64,000 bases of DNA from Holdemania sp. Marseille-P2844 (GCF_900120005.1 NZ_LT635450.1:308996-372995); one strand, 5' to 3'. Numbered from the stretch's first letter, positions 25,590-34,372 are shown. Program-made: numbers and translations. The notes: a model not told the origin generated them from the letters alone.

Positions 25590-26900
25590 CTATGCCGCTG
25601 CCCCTGACTTCGCTTTGCTTAACAGAATAAAGCTCAAGACCAGACATCCGCCTTCGCTCACCGTCGGCGTCAGCCAGATTCCCAACGCTCCGAAAATCGA
25701 CGACATCGCAAGCAGACTGATCAAAATTACGACAATCCCCCGGGCCAGCGACAAGGTCAGCGCCGCTTTCGGTTTCGCCAGCGCGACGAAGAATCCCGAA
25801 GTCAGCACATTATACCCCATAATCAGAAAACAAAAGGAATACAGGCGGAACGCCGCTACCGAACTGCCAAACAATGCCGTTTCCTGCGGCTGGATGAAAA
25901 CCGAAACGATCTGCGGCGTAAAAATCCAGCAGCCGCCAAAGCACAGCGCCGAAGTCAGCGCGACCGCTGTCATGCCATAACGATAGACCAATTTGATCGT
26001 TTTCGAATCCTGCTGCCCCAGCGCATAGCTGACCAACGGCTGACATCCCTGCGCAATGCCCACAAACGCCATTAAGACCAGATTGTAAACATACGTCATG
26101 ACCGTGTAGCTGACCACGCCCGAGGTTCCGATCACCGTCAGAATCTGATGATTAAACGCAAACACAATCACTCCGGCCGACAGTTCTGTAATGCAGTCGG
26201 CGATGCCGATCGGAACAATCCGCCGATACTGCGACAGCTCCAGCGAAAACCGGGTGAAATGAAAATGCGTTTTCCGGCTGAACAGGAAATGACTGAAAAA
26301 GACCAGGAAGGTCAGCAGCTGCGAGATCCCGGTCGCCCAGGCCGCTCCCGCCAGCCCCCAATGGAAGCCAAAGACAAACAATGCGTCAAGCACAATGTTC
26401 GTCACCGCGCCCAGCAGCACGCCGAAGGTGGATAACTGCGGAAAACCATCCGCCTTGATCAACACTTCAAACGAATAGGAAACGATGAAGAAAAAGCCAA
26501 AGCCGCCGATGATCCGGAGATATTCCGTTACATAGCTCAACGTATCGCTGCCCGCTCCCAGAAAGATCGCCAATGGTTTGGCGAAAAAGACACAGCATGC
26601 CGAGATCAACAACGCCAGGACCGACAGCACAGCCGTGTTCATCGTAAACAGCTCGTTCGCCCGCTCCGTTCGCCCCGCGCCTCGATGGATTGAAATCAAC
26701 GTCGACGCGCCGATCGACAACAGCAGAGAAAAAGCAAACATGAAATTGATAAACGGCATCGCCAGATTGACAGCCGCCAACGCCGTTTCTCCTGCGTAGT
26801 TGGCAATAAAGATGCCGTCTACCATCGTATATAAATTAAATACCAGCATCGACGCCATCGACGGCAGGACAAAACGTATAAATTTTCGTTTTAAACTCAT
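25590..26900 (-). CDS. MATE-family efflux transporter controlled by MerR
   Basis: A 436-residue membrane protein with about twelve hydrophobic segments, of the MATE superfamily: LYTMVDGIFIANYAGETALAAVNLAMPFI at the start and a second repeat from about 230. GGAAGGAGAAATT precedes the ATG. The promoter has the stretched 19-bp spacer of MerR-controlled genes, and the MerR gene is divergent, so expression probably rises when MerR senses a drug or toxic compound. The downstream amidase gene overlaps the end of the frame and may be co-expressed. Confidence 0.92.
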   Translation of the reverse strand: MSLKRKFIRFVLPSMASMLVFNLYTMVDGIFIANYAGETALAAVNLAMPFINFMFAFSLLLSIGASTLISIHRGAGRTERANELFTMNTAVLSVLALLISACCVFFAKPLAIFLGAGSDTLSYVTEYLRIIGGFGFFFIVSYSFEVLIKADGFPQLSTFGVLLGAVTNIVLDALFVFGFHWGLAGAAWATGISQLLTFLVFFSHFLFSRKTHFHFTRFSLELSQYRRIVPIGIADCITELSAGVIVFAFNHQILTVIGTSGVVSYTVMTYVYNLVLMAFVGIAQGCQPLVSYALGQQDSKTIKLVYRYGMTAVALTSALCFGGCWIFTPQIVSVFIQPQETALFGSSVAAFRLYSFCFLIMGYNVLTSGFFVALAKPKAALTLSLARGIVVILISLLAMSSIFGALGIWLTPTVSEGGCLVLSFILLSKAKSGAAA

Positions 26901-26919
26901 AATTTCTCCTTCCTGAACC

Positions 26920-26950
26920 AGTATAAACCTTGGTATAATACCAGAGTCAA
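26920..26950 (-). promoter_or_regulatory. MerR-type promoter and operator of the MATE gene
   Basis: TTGACT (26945-26950), a 19-base spacer and TATACT (26920-26925) on the minus strand. The spacer holds the perfect 13-base dyad TGGTATAATACCA (26931-26943). A 19-bp spacer with a central dyad is the known hallmark of MerR activation by DNA untwisting. Confidence 0.88.
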
Positions 26951-26961
26951 GAGGTGAAGGA

Positions 26962-27756
26962 ATGAAAAACCTGTATCAGATCCAGGAAATTTGCCGACTC
27001 TATCATATTGGAGCCGATTCCCTGCGCTATTACGAGAAAATCGGATTGATTCAGCCGCAGCGCAGCGCAGGCAATTACCGGCTGTATTCGCTCAGCGATA
27101 TCTGGCGGCTGAACGTTATCCGCGATTTACTAAAGCTGGGATTCAGCACAGGACAGATTAAAACCTACCTGGATGCCCGTTCCGTAGCGACGACCCGCAG
27201 TCTGCTGGGCGAAAAAGAAGCCATTCTGCGGCAGAGAATCAAGGAGATGGAGAAAGACCTCCAGGATGTACAAAAGCGCCGCCAGAGCCTCGAGGTGGCG
27301 CTCAGCGAGCCGATGAATCAGGTTTGCCGGCGGACATTGGAAAAACGACGATGTCTGCTTCTCAAAGAAAAGATTGAGCGTGACGAGGATATTGATTTCC
27401 TGCTGACCAAACTTTCCGGACGGCTGGAGGAACAACTCTCCATTCTCGGCAACGGCGATACGGGTTCAATTCTGGAGCTGCAGCCTGACGGTTCAGTCCG
27501 CTGCACGTCCGTTTTCATCTGCACAGAGGATGAATCGTATGATTTCATTCTGGAAGCAGGCGATTATCTCACGCTGACCTATAGCGGGCGCTATGATACC
27601 CACGACGAGCATCTGCGTCTTTTACAAGAAACAATCGAGAAACAAAACCTGAAGCCAGCGGGAAATTTCCTTGAATTTTTACTGATCGACGTTCATGAAA
27701 CCCAGCGTTACGAAGAATACGTAACCCAGCTTCAGGTGCGGGTCATTCCTGCCTGA
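26962..27756 (+). CDS. MerR-family regulator with an effector-binding C-terminal domain
   Basis: A 264-residue regulator. The N-terminal winged helix (residues 1-75) has YQIQEICRLYHIGADSLRYYEKIGLI and the GNYRLYS wing; a coiled coil (about 80-130) follows. The C-terminal part (about 165-264) looks like a GyrI/BmrR-type ligand-binding domain, as in multidrug-sensing MerR proteins. AGAGGTGAAGGA precedes the ATG. It is divergent to the MATE gene and shares its 62-base control region, so it is the likely drug sensor and also controls itself. Confidence 0.9.
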   Translation: MKNLYQIQEICRLYHIGADSLRYYEKIGLIQPQRSAGNYRLYSLSDIWRLNVIRDLLKLGFSTGQIKTYLDARSVATTRSLLGEKEAILRQRIKEMEKDLQDVQKRRQSLEVALSEPMNQVCRRTLEKRRCLLLKEKIERDEDIDFLLTKLSGRLEEQLSILGNGDTGSILELQPDGSVRCTSVFICTEDESYDFILEAGDYLTLTYSGRYDTHDEHLRLLQETIEKQNLKPAGNFLEFLLIDVHETQRYEEYVTQLQVRVIPA

Positions 27757-27774
27757 TCGCTTCCCTTAATTGAA

Positions 27775-27806
27775 AGGCACCCTTCTACTGCGAGGGTGCC
27801 TTTTAA
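27775..27806 (+). terminator. Bidirectional terminator between merR and gpmA
   Basis: AGGCACCCT-TCTACTGCG-AGGGTGCCT with a TTTT tail on the plus strand and an A run on the other side. Confidence 0.85.
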
Positions 27807-27896
27807 ATCATTGGGCTCAGAACTTTACGATTTCCAGAAATCGTTCCGGCATTTGTTAAACCTCAGATGAAATTCCAATCTGGATGACGAAATCGC

Positions 27897-28649
27897 TTAT
27901 CCGGCGGCGGAAACCTTGCCCTGATTCAAGACAACATCCGCTTTCTTTTCCAACTCGTCTGCATCCGTTAAATAAGCATGACTGAGGACGTTAAACTCCG
28001 CGTCAAATTCATAGACCAGCGGCGCAGCAGTCGGGATCGTTACTTCCATGATTTTTTCCGCGCTCAGCTGATCAAAATAGTTGACCAGCGCTCTTAAAGA
28101 ATTGCCATGCGCGACGATCAGCACTTTGTTTCCCGCCAGCATTTCCGGTTTGATCACAGCTTCAAAATAAGGGACGACGCGTTTGATCGTCGTTTCCAGA
28201 CTTTCGCCATCCGGCAGCAGAGCCGGATCCACCCGCCGATACATCGTCTGCCTAAGCGCACTGCGCGGATCCCCGGCAGGCAGGACTGGCGGCAGGACGG
28301 CATATGCACGGCGCCACAGCTTCACCTGTTCCTCACCGTACTTCGCCGCTGTTTCCGCTTTATTCAACCCCTGCAGAGCGCCGTAATGCCGTTCATTCAA
28401 TTTCCAGCTTTTGATCACCGGCAGCCAGCTGCGGTCCATCGCATCCAACATGTGATCCAGTGTATGAATGGCCCGCTTTAAAACTGACGTGTAACAGAGA
28501 TCAAAATCAAATCCCTGATCTTTCAAAATCCGGCCAGCCTGTTCAGCTTCCCGACGTCCAGTTTCACTTAAATCGACGTCTGTCCATCCGGTAAACAGGT
28601 TCAGCTTATTCCACTCACTTTCGCCATGACGAACCAGGACCAGTTTCAT
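27897..28649 (-). CDS. gpmA: 2,3-bisphosphoglycerate-dependent phosphoglycerate mutase
   Basis: A 250-residue glycolytic enzyme that interconverts 3- and 2-phosphoglycerate. It begins [22 protein letters not shown] with the phospho-acceptor RHGE (His8 region). [12 protein letters not shown] is the substrate loop, and the second active histidine is in [11 protein letters not shown]. The length matches the family. A near-consensus promoter lies upstream and the bidirectional terminator downstream. The sequence is unambiguous. Confidence 0.97.
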   Translation of the reverse strand: MKLVLVRHGESEWNKLNLFTGWTDVDLSETGRREAEQAGRILKDQGFDFDLCYTSVLKRAIHTLDHMLDAMDRSWLPVIKSWKLNERHYGALQGLNKAETAAKYGEEQVKLWRRAYAVLPPVLPAGDPRSALRQTMYRRVDPALLPDGESLETTIKRVVPYFEAVIKPEMLAGNKVLIVAHGNSLRALVNYFDQLSAEKIMEVTIPTAAPLVYEFDAEFNVLSHAYLTDADELEKKADVVLNQGKVSAAG

Positions 28650-28695
28650 AACTATCCTTCTCTCTTAGTGTTAGTTAATTCTAACTTTCATTTTA

Positions 28696-28724
28696 ATTCT
28701 ATTTCTCCTCTCATGGATTGTCAA
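28696..28724 (-). promoter_or_regulatory. Promoter of gpmA
   Basis: TTGACA (28719-28724), 17 bases, TAGAAT (28696-28701) on the minus strand. Between it and the start is GTTAGaattaaCTAAC, a possible operator. Confidence 0.75.
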
Positions 28725-28872
28725 CGAAAACGACCGACGTCTCAAATCCTTTGAAGAAAAAGAAGAAATTCCGAAACAGAAATTCCCTTTGGCCACAGTT
28801 TTTTTGATCGGCATTCTTCATTCTTTCCATAGTTTATGCCAACGCAATCAAAACGGATCTAACCCCTGTTTT

Positions 28873-29085
28873 CTAATTTATCCTCGTTTCAACACACCGT
28901 TCACTTGCCTTCTCATTCATGGCCGCGGACATCGTTTCTCTCACGCCCATTTTCAGAACGAGGTCTCCTTGAGCAATCGTCCCCTGGTGTATTTCGATGA
29001 TAAGCCTCCTGCCTCTCTCTGTCAGAGGCTGCCGCTTGTCCGCAGATACCGTTTCCTTGCTTTGCCGACGACTCAGTGTGTCCAT
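28873..29085 (-). CDS. Small hypothetical protein or gene remnant
   Basis: A 70-residue frame preceded by GGGAGATGTAGAAA, with a charged, helix-prone composition (LTERGRRLIIEIHQG). No family is recognised. The surrounding 28725-28872 and 29086-29250 hold no gene I can support. It could be a leftover of a larger gene next to the element boundary. Confidence 0.3.
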   Translation of the reverse strand: MDTLSRRQSKETVSADKRQPLTERGRRLIIEIHQGTIAQGDLVLKMGVRETMSAAMNEKASERCVETRIN

Positions 29086-29250
29086 TTTCTACATCTCCCG
29101 CGTCAGTTCTTGCCTGCCGCATCACGAAAGAGCGGCAGCTCTTTTTTCAAACAGTCATGATCAGGCAGTGACCCATCCTCTGTTCCACCTTTGAAAATCA
29201 GGCGAAAGGAATTTTTCCTGAATCAAATTCCATCAGGTTTGATCAAAAGT

Positions 29251-29283
29251 AAAAGCCCGGAAAATTTAGCTTTTCCGGACTCT
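29251..29283 (-). terminator. Terminator downstream of rpsI
   Basis: Minus strand AGTCCGGAAAA-GCTAAA-TTTTCCGGGCT followed by TTTACTTTT. It lies just past the rpsI stop and would have ended the original rplM-rpsI transcript. Confidence 0.85.
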
Positions 29284-29306
29284 TTGAACCATTTTGAGAA
29301 TAAAGC

Positions 29307-29357
29307 TTAACGCTTGCTGAACTGCGGAGCGCGGCGAGCGGCCTTTAAGCCATACTT
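29307..29357 (-). pseudogene. rpsI: 3' end of rpsI (ribosomal protein S9), attachment-site copy
   Basis: The last 17 codons, reading KYGLKAARRAPQFSKR and stop, match the invariant C-terminus of S9. Nothing of the rest of S9 is upstream; instead a terminator and an integrase follow. This is what an element integrated in the 3' end of rpsI leaves at its distal end. The intact gene should lie beyond the other end of the element, outside this window. Confidence 0.88.
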
Positions 29358-29370
29358 GCGAACATTTTTC

Positions 29371-29398
29371 AAAAAACCCTTGTGGCACAAGGGTTTTT
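29371..29398 (-). terminator. Terminator behind integrase 1
   Basis: AACCCTTGTG-GCACAAGGGTT with T runs on both sides, so it works in both directions at the element end. A weaker hairpin (CCCATTnnnAATGGG type) is at 29425-29445. Confidence 0.85.
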
Positions 29399-29449
29399 GC
29401 CATTTTCATTAACAGTTAGCCTACCCATTAACATGAAAAATGGGTGATT

Positions 29450-30661
29450 TCACATGGCTGTCTGCTGTCCGAAAGCGGCGTTTACCACCCCTAAAAGTTC
29501 CTTTGGTTTATTATACTTTATTTTGGCGTAAATGTCCATAGTCGTCTTGCTGTTCTCATGTCCTGCAAGGTACTGAACGGTCTTGGGATCTACTCCGGCA
29601 TATAGGAGATTGGTAATATAAGTGTGCCGGAGCTGATGTGGCGTTACGCTAAAATCCAGACTGTACACGATCTTGCTGTTGTTTTTTGCATGACCGCCCA
29701 GCGGCTGCTCTACAACATACTTGATTCGCTGACCATTCACATATTTATAGCAGGTTCGATTTTTAGCGGTGCGAACTTTCACATAATTCCAGAGTCTGGC
29801 ATATTGAGAGTCAGACAACGCCTCTCCGTTTTTATCTGCTATTACAAAATCGGATATAGAGTTTTCTTTCGCTTCACGCAGACAATCTACAAGGCACTTG
29901 GGAATGGGAATATCACGCCGAGCAGCCTTTGTTTTAAGAACCGTAGAAACCTCCGGCCTGTTATTCTTTGTTCGCCATGCTCGCTGCACAGAAATGTAGG
30001 GAGTGGTCACATCCAAAAATACACAGTCCCACTGCAGACCGAGGATCTCTTCCCGGCGCAGTCCGGAGTATAAACCAATCATGATAAACAGATTAGTCGG
30101 CAGATCTCTGACCGTATCCAAAAGCTTCTGAACCTGTTCATCTGACAAGGCTTCTCTTGGCTTTGCGGGTACACCGCCCTTGGCGTTGATTTTTGCAGCC
30201 GGGTTGTAGTCGATCACTTCACTGCGTTCGGCATTATAAAATATACTCTTGAACAGCATATTAACTTGGTTATAAACCGCCGATGATTTCTTCGCTAACG
30301 GGATCATGGCGATTTTAATGTCATCTGAAGTTACATCAGACAGATACATAGTCCCCAGGGGCTTAACTATGTATTTATCCACTTGACGGCGATAGTTCTG
30401 TATGGTGTCATCGGACACGGTTGCAGATCGCATCAAGAGCCACTTTTCACAGTAATCCGCAACCGTTGGATTTTTTCTTCTGAAAATGATTTCCTGCACT
30501 TCCGCCCGTGCGGCCTGCTCTTTCTTATACAGTTCCTCACAGGTCAAAGCATATAGACTTGCCTGCTTACCGTCTGCATCCGTGATTCTGGTTCGGTAAT
30601 ACTGTTTACCTTTAATCGTGGTAGTTTTGTATTGCGGTATGTCTTGTTTTTTCTTTGCCAT
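29450..30661 (-). CDS. int: Tyrosine recombinase (integrase 1)
   Basis: A 403-residue site-specific recombinase that would integrate and excise the ICE. An N-terminal AP2-like arm-binding domain (about 10-60), a SAM-like core-binding domain (about 65-155) and a catalytic domain follow in order: Arg in YSGLRREEILGL, HQLRHT, GHENSKTTMDIY with the nucleophile Tyr. The start is ATG 30661 with GGAGGAACAACAAT; 49 extra in-frame codons upstream have no support. It is the gene nearest the rpsI junction, the usual place of int. Confidence 0.95.
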   Translation of the reverse strand: MAKKKQDIPQYKTTTIKGKQYYRTRITDADGKQASLYALTCEELYKKEQAARAEVQEIIFRRKNPTVADYCEKWLLMRSATVSDDTIQNYRRQVDKYIVKPLGTMYLSDVTSDDIKIAMIPLAKKSSAVYNQVNMLFKSIFYNAERSEVIDYNPAAKINAKGGVPAKPREALSDEQVQKLLDTVRDLPTNLFIMIGLYSGLRREEILGLQWDCVFLDVTTPYISVQRAWRTKNNRPEVSTVLKTKAARRDIPIPKCLVDCLREAKENSISDFVIADKNGEALSDSQYARLWNYVKVRTAKNRTCYKYVNGQRIKYVVEQPLGGHAKNNSKIVYSLDFSVTPHQLRHTYITNLLYAGVDPKTVQYLAGHENSKTTMDIYAKIKYNKPKELLGVVNAAFGQQTAM

Positions 30662-30792
30662 ATTGTTGTTCCTCCAATCGTGATATGTATTCTGATACCA
30701 CTGTTCTATCAAGAAACAGCATTTATAGCAAAGGTGCGATTTGGTATGTAAAGAGGGCGGAGAAATCATCCCTGCCCTTGCGTATTTTTGTA

Positions 30793-32004
30793 TTAAGAAG
30801 CATCCCATTGAGAGAATGCGCAGCCCATTGCTTTTACTACATCATCCGGTCTGTTGTATTTCACTTTTGCGTAAATATCCATTGTAATCTTGCTGCTTTC
30901 ATGACCGGCCAGATACTGAACCGTCTTAGGATCAACCGATGCGTGGATCAGATTGGTAATGTATGTGTGTCGTAACTGGTGTGGTGTCACTTCAAAATCC
31001 AGACTATAAACCACTTTTCCGTTATGAGCAGCTTTTTCACCCAATTTGGGCGTTACGATGTGTTTCACACGCACCCCGTTTTCATAGCGGTAATAGCACC
31101 GTTCCTTAGTCGTTCTCGTGACAATATACTGCCAAAGCCGCTTAAACTGCGTGTAACTCAACGGATCTCCGTCCCGGTTTGCAACCACATATTCCGATGT
31201 AGAATTGGTCTTTGCCTCTCTCAAACATTCAGCCAGACAATCGGGCAGGGGAATGTTGCGTTCTGCAGCCTTAGTCTTTAATTCCGTAAGAATAATCGGT
31301 CTGTTACTTTCCGTGTGCCATGCCCGTCGAACAGTAAGATAAGGGGCATCCTCGTCCAAATACACCGAGTCCCATTTCAATCCGAGGATTTCTTCACGGC
31401 GCAATCCCGCATACAAACCAAGCATTACGAATACATACGGCGGAAGTCCTCTAATCGCACTTAGAAGCCGTTCCACCTGTTCATCGGTCAATGCTTTCTT
31501 ATCTTCCTGCGGAACACCACCACCCTTGGCAGATAAATGAACCGTTGGATCGTGGTCGATTACTCTGCTTTCCAACGCAGCTCGGAAAATACACCTGTAA
31601 ATGACGATTACTGACTTATAGACCGAAGCGGACTTTTTGGACACCGGAACGAGCGCAAGCTGAATATCATCCAGCGTTACATCTGCGATCCTCATCTCGC
31701 CAATATACGGGATAATATTACGGCGCACCTTAGAAGTATAGTCAGTCAAGGTGGTAGTGCGAACATGAACGGATTGCATTAATAGCCATTTTTCGCAATA
31801 CTCTTTTACAGTAGGCGATTTTTTTCTGAACTGTTCGTTTTCAATTTTCTCTATCGCATCCAGTTCCTTGTCATACAATTCTTGACGGGTCTTTCCATAG
31901 AGAGAAATCTGCTTGCCCTCGTTATCCGTAACAGTTGTTCGATAATAGGTATGACCACCGATGGTTACGGTTCCATACCTTGGGATTCTTTTCTTTGTAG
32001 CCAA
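30793..32004 (-). CDS. Tyrosine recombinase (integrase 2), tandem paralogue
   Basis: Also 403 residues and clearly homologous to integrase 1 over its full length (shared PTVxxYCEKWLLM, GLRREEILGL, TPHQLRHTYITN, VDPKTVQYLAGHE). All catalytic residues are intact: Arg, HxxR, Gly-His and Tyr in MDIYAK. The start is taken as TTG at 32004, preceded by GGAGGTGAAGAAA, which gives the same N-terminus as integrase 1; no ATG fits. A 131-base gap separates the two genes. It could act together with integrase 1 or use another attachment site. Confidence 0.93.
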   Translation of the reverse strand: MATKKRIPRYGTVTIGGHTYYRTTVTDNEGKQISLYGKTRQELYDKELDAIEKIENEQFRKKSPTVKEYCEKWLLMQSVHVRTTTLTDYTSKVRRNIIPYIGEMRIADVTLDDIQLALVPVSKKSASVYKSVIVIYRCIFRAALESRVIDHDPTVHLSAKGGGVPQEDKKALTDEQVERLLSAIRGLPPYVFVMLGLYAGLRREEILGLKWDSVYLDEDAPYLTVRRAWHTESNRPIILTELKTKAAERNIPLPDCLAECLREAKTNSTSEYVVANRDGDPLSYTQFKRLWQYIVTRTTKERCYYRYENGVRVKHIVTPKLGEKAAHNGKVVYSLDFEVTPHQLRHTYITNLIHASVDPKTVQYLAGHESSKITMDIYAKVKYNRPDDVVKAMGCAFSQWDAS

Positions 32005-32090
32005 TTTCTTCACCTCCAAAATATTCACATCGCTGTGTTGCTTTTGTTTTACCAAAAACACATCAATCCATCAAAGGTGCGAATTTGCCC

Positions 32091-32318
32091 TTATTTGCCG
32101 TTTCGCACATTACGGTAGGTTGTTCTTTTTTCCATGGGTTTTGCTCTGTGTGTGCTTTTAGCGATATATTCCTGTAATCCGGTGTCGGTGAAGTAAACGC
32201 TGCCATTTGGTACATATTGGATATAAGAAATCAAGCCATTATTTCTGGCTTCATCCAGAGTGGCCAGACTGATTCCCAAAAGTTTTGCCGCCTCCTTGCG
32301 TGTAATCAGTTTTTCCAT
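32091..32318 (-). CDS. xis: Excisionase-like helix-turn-helix protein
   Basis: A 75-residue protein with a MerR/excisionase-type winged helix: ITRKEAAKLLGISLATLDEARNNG, then a wing VPNGSVYFTDTGLQEYI and a basic tail. Such proteins bend DNA at the attachment site and direct the integrase to excision. It lies 86 bases upstream of integrase 2 on the same strand, the Tn916/Tn1549 arrangement. Confidence 0.88.
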   Translation of the reverse strand: MEKLITRKEAAKLLGISLATLDEARNNGLISYIQYVPNGSVYFTDTGLQEYIAKSTHRAKPMEKRTTYRNVRNGK

Positions 32319-32375
32319 ATTGAAAAATCACTTCCTTCCTATTAAATACATTCAAGCTGTGTCAAAGAACGCGAC

Positions 32376-32894
32376 TTATTTTTTCATCACGGTGTAGTCA
32401 TATCCACGACGCTGACCGCAGTAAGTGCAGGTATCCTTTTCAACGGCATCCTGATCAATCCGCTTCAAAACAAAAGCACCCGTGCCGTAAAAATTGTTGG
32501 CACAAGTGCTGCAAAAGCAAAGTGTTAAGTTTTGCGGAGCCGGTTCAATCAGTCCAATGCTGATGGCCAGCGCATGGTTTATGCCCTGGAGGTGCTTCTC
32601 AGACAGCTTTCCGATCCTCTGTCCCAGACGATGCTTGTCTATGGTTCTAATCTGCTCCAGAAGAACCACAGAAGGCTCCCTAAGCCCGTCCTCGGCGTTA
32701 ATATAGTAATGGGTAGGTAGTTTGCTTTTGCCGACAATACGGCTGGAAATCGACGCCACAATGACGGTGGGGCTATGTCTGTTACCCACATCATTCTGAA
32801 TGATGACAACAGGGCGATACCCCTCCTGCTCGGAGCCGATGCCTTTGCCCAAGTCGGCATAGTATATCTCGCCCCTCAAATATGTTCTGTTCAT
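32376..32894 (-). CDS. MazF/PemK-like endoribonuclease with a C-terminal zinc-ribbon
   Basis: A 172-residue protein. Residues 1-115 match the MazF/PemK toxin fold: YLRGEIYYADLG, GSEQEGYRPVVIIQND, a serine/threonine-rich strand and EQIRTIDKHRLGQRIG. MazF toxins cut mRNA. The C-terminal 55 residues carry CFCSTC and CTYCGQ, a likely zinc ribbon that ordinary MazF lacks. The start at 32894 follows AGGAGGTTTCACTAT. No antitoxin frame is adjacent, so it may be regulated otherwise or act as a processing RNase of the ICE. Confidence 0.85.
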   Translation of the reverse strand: MNRTYLRGEIYYADLGKGIGSEQEGYRPVVIIQNDVGNRHSPTVIVASISSRIVGKSKLPTHYYINAEDGLREPSVVLLEQIRTIDKHRLGQRIGKLSEKHLQGINHALAISIGLIEPAPQNLTLCFCSTCANNFYGTGAFVLKRIDQDAVEKDTCTYCGQRRGYDYTVMKK

Positions 32895-33541
32895 ATAGTG
32901 AAACCTCCTATTGAATTTTAGGCAGTATGTACCGCCTATGTAGGAGGTCAGACGACGAAACAATATTGGTTTGAAATGTTATTTACACACATAGCCCGAT
33001 TAGCTGTACGCCGCCTGACCTTATGATACAGAGATTTCATTTGTCCTCGACACCCCAAATCTCCATTGGGAAGTCATCAAGCGGCTGACAGCGTATCAGC
33101 TCCACGGGAATTTCACCCTCACATGGTTCTCATGCAACCGCCCCCATTGCCTGCGACGGCTTCACGCCGGAACACGCTTATCACGCTCGGACTGTGGCTG
33201 GACGGGAGTCTCATTATCCCTATTGCCGGTCATGGCCATACCGGGAGCCGCCCGGTACTGATAACACACTGTTTCTCGCTCCATGACGGAAAGCTAAAAG
33301 CACACAGACCATAATCTACACAGTGAAATCTTGTTGCTTTATCCTCCCGGCACATCGTGGCGCAGCAGCTAAAGCGGCTTATGCTCATCGCAATGGCAAT
33401 AGGATCGTACTTGATGAATGGGTATTCGGTTGTCAAGGAACACCCCATTCGCCGTACAAACGGAAAACGGGCAAGAAGCTATCCGTGGCCTCTCACCCGT
33501 TTCCTCACTCAAAGGGCAAAAGTTAAGCCCTTTTCAGAAAA
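32895..33541. other. Region without a supported gene between mazF-like and sigma-like genes
   Basis: About 650 bases of normal GC content. Several short frames exist on both strands, but none has a convincing ribosome site or recognisable product. At the right end AAGGGC-TTAACTTTT-GCCCTT (33513-33534) can form a terminator-like hairpin for the sigma-like gene. The rest may encode an RNA or a small protein that I cannot identify. Confidence 0.45.
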
Positions 33542-34051
33542 TTATTCAATTATTTTTTTCAGTGATGCCAATGCCTTATCAATGGTGTACTTGACGGCCA
33601 CCTTGCTGCACCCATCTAGATCAGCAATCTCCTGATAGGTCAGATTGCCGAAATAATACAGAAGCACTCTGCGTTGCTGTACCTCCGGGAGCGTGGCAAT
33701 AGCCTTATGTAACATTTCAATTTCGATATGTCGAAAAACTTCTTCCTCCACGGATTCTCTGCGTTGTGTTGCTCTGGCCATCAAGGTTGCTTCCGTCTGC
33801 TCACTTTGCTCCAGATGCCTGTCCCATTCATTGAGAAATGACAGATCATCCAATTCGAAGCTGTCCAGCAGGTCGAACAATTCTTTTGGGATCTCCAAAC
33901 AATGCTCAACACGAAAACCATCCTTAAATCGTATATAATACCTTGGAGCATCTGTTTCGATGCCGACGGTAAAGATTTCATAAGGGTTGTCCTTATCCCT
34001 GCGCCGCTTTGGGCGTGGGTCAATGTTATTTTTCGGATGTATTGCATCCAT
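33542..34051 (-). CDS. Sigma-70 region 4-like regulator of the ICE
   Basis: A 169-residue protein typical of Tn916/Tn1549-type elements. The C-terminal 60 residues hold a sigma region 4 helix-turn-helix: LPEVQQRRVLLYYFGNLTYQ, then EIADLDGCSKVAVKYTIDKA. Region 2 is not evident, so it may be an auxiliary regulator rather than a full sigma factor. CAGGAGGAAAACAAA precedes the ATG. It probably activates ICE genes such as xis and int. Confidence 0.85.
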   Translation of the reverse strand: MDAIHPKNNIDPRPKRRRDKDNPYEIFTVGIETDAPRYYIRFKDGFRVEHCLEIPKELFDLLDSFELDDLSFLNEWDRHLEQSEQTEATLMARATQRRESVEEEVFRHIEIEMLHKAIATLPEVQQRRVLLYYFGNLTYQEIADLDGCSKVAVKYTIDKALASLKKIIE

Positions 34052-34087
34052 TTTGTTTTCCTCCTGTCAATCGTTTTTGAAAAATGT

Positions 34088-34372
34088 TCAAAACGATTGA
34101 TTGGGAGGACTGCGGCAGCCGACGCCGCTTATATGGTCACGGGCAAAGGGAAAAAGGCCGTGACGAAAAACGCCAAACTCACCCCTTGAAAAACAAAAGG
34201 TAAATTTGGCGTTACGGTTAGGATTAAGTTTGCCGGGAGGCTTGTCCGAGCCTTCACCTTTCTTCGGCGCTTCGCAATGCTGCCAGTGCGTATGGTTGGT
34301 TCGGTGACCACCTCTGTGTATTGTCCATCGTATATGGGCAAGATGGATTATGTAAGGGTGTTTGTTCGCCAT
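34088..34372 (-). CDS. Doubtful small hypothetical protein
   Basis: A frame of 94 codons starting MANKHPYIIHLAHIRW, with GCGAGG nine bases upstream. The product is rich in His, Arg and Pro and resembles no known family. Part of it overlaps a strong hairpin, which argues against coding. Listed because no better explanation of this stretch was found. Confidence 0.22.
   Translation of the reverse strand: MANKHPYIIHLAHIRWTIHRGGHRTNHTHWQHCEAPKKGEGSDKPPGKLNPNRNAKFTFCFSRGEFGVFRHGLFPFARDHISGVGCRSPPNQSF
34165..34212 (-). terminator. Terminator-like hairpin upstream of the sigma-like gene
   Basis: Minus strand AACGCCAAA (34204-34212) pairs with TTTGGCGTT (34170-34178), followed by TTTCG. A second stem CCGTAAGG/CCTTACGG lies at 34387-34414. 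Confidence 0.55.
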
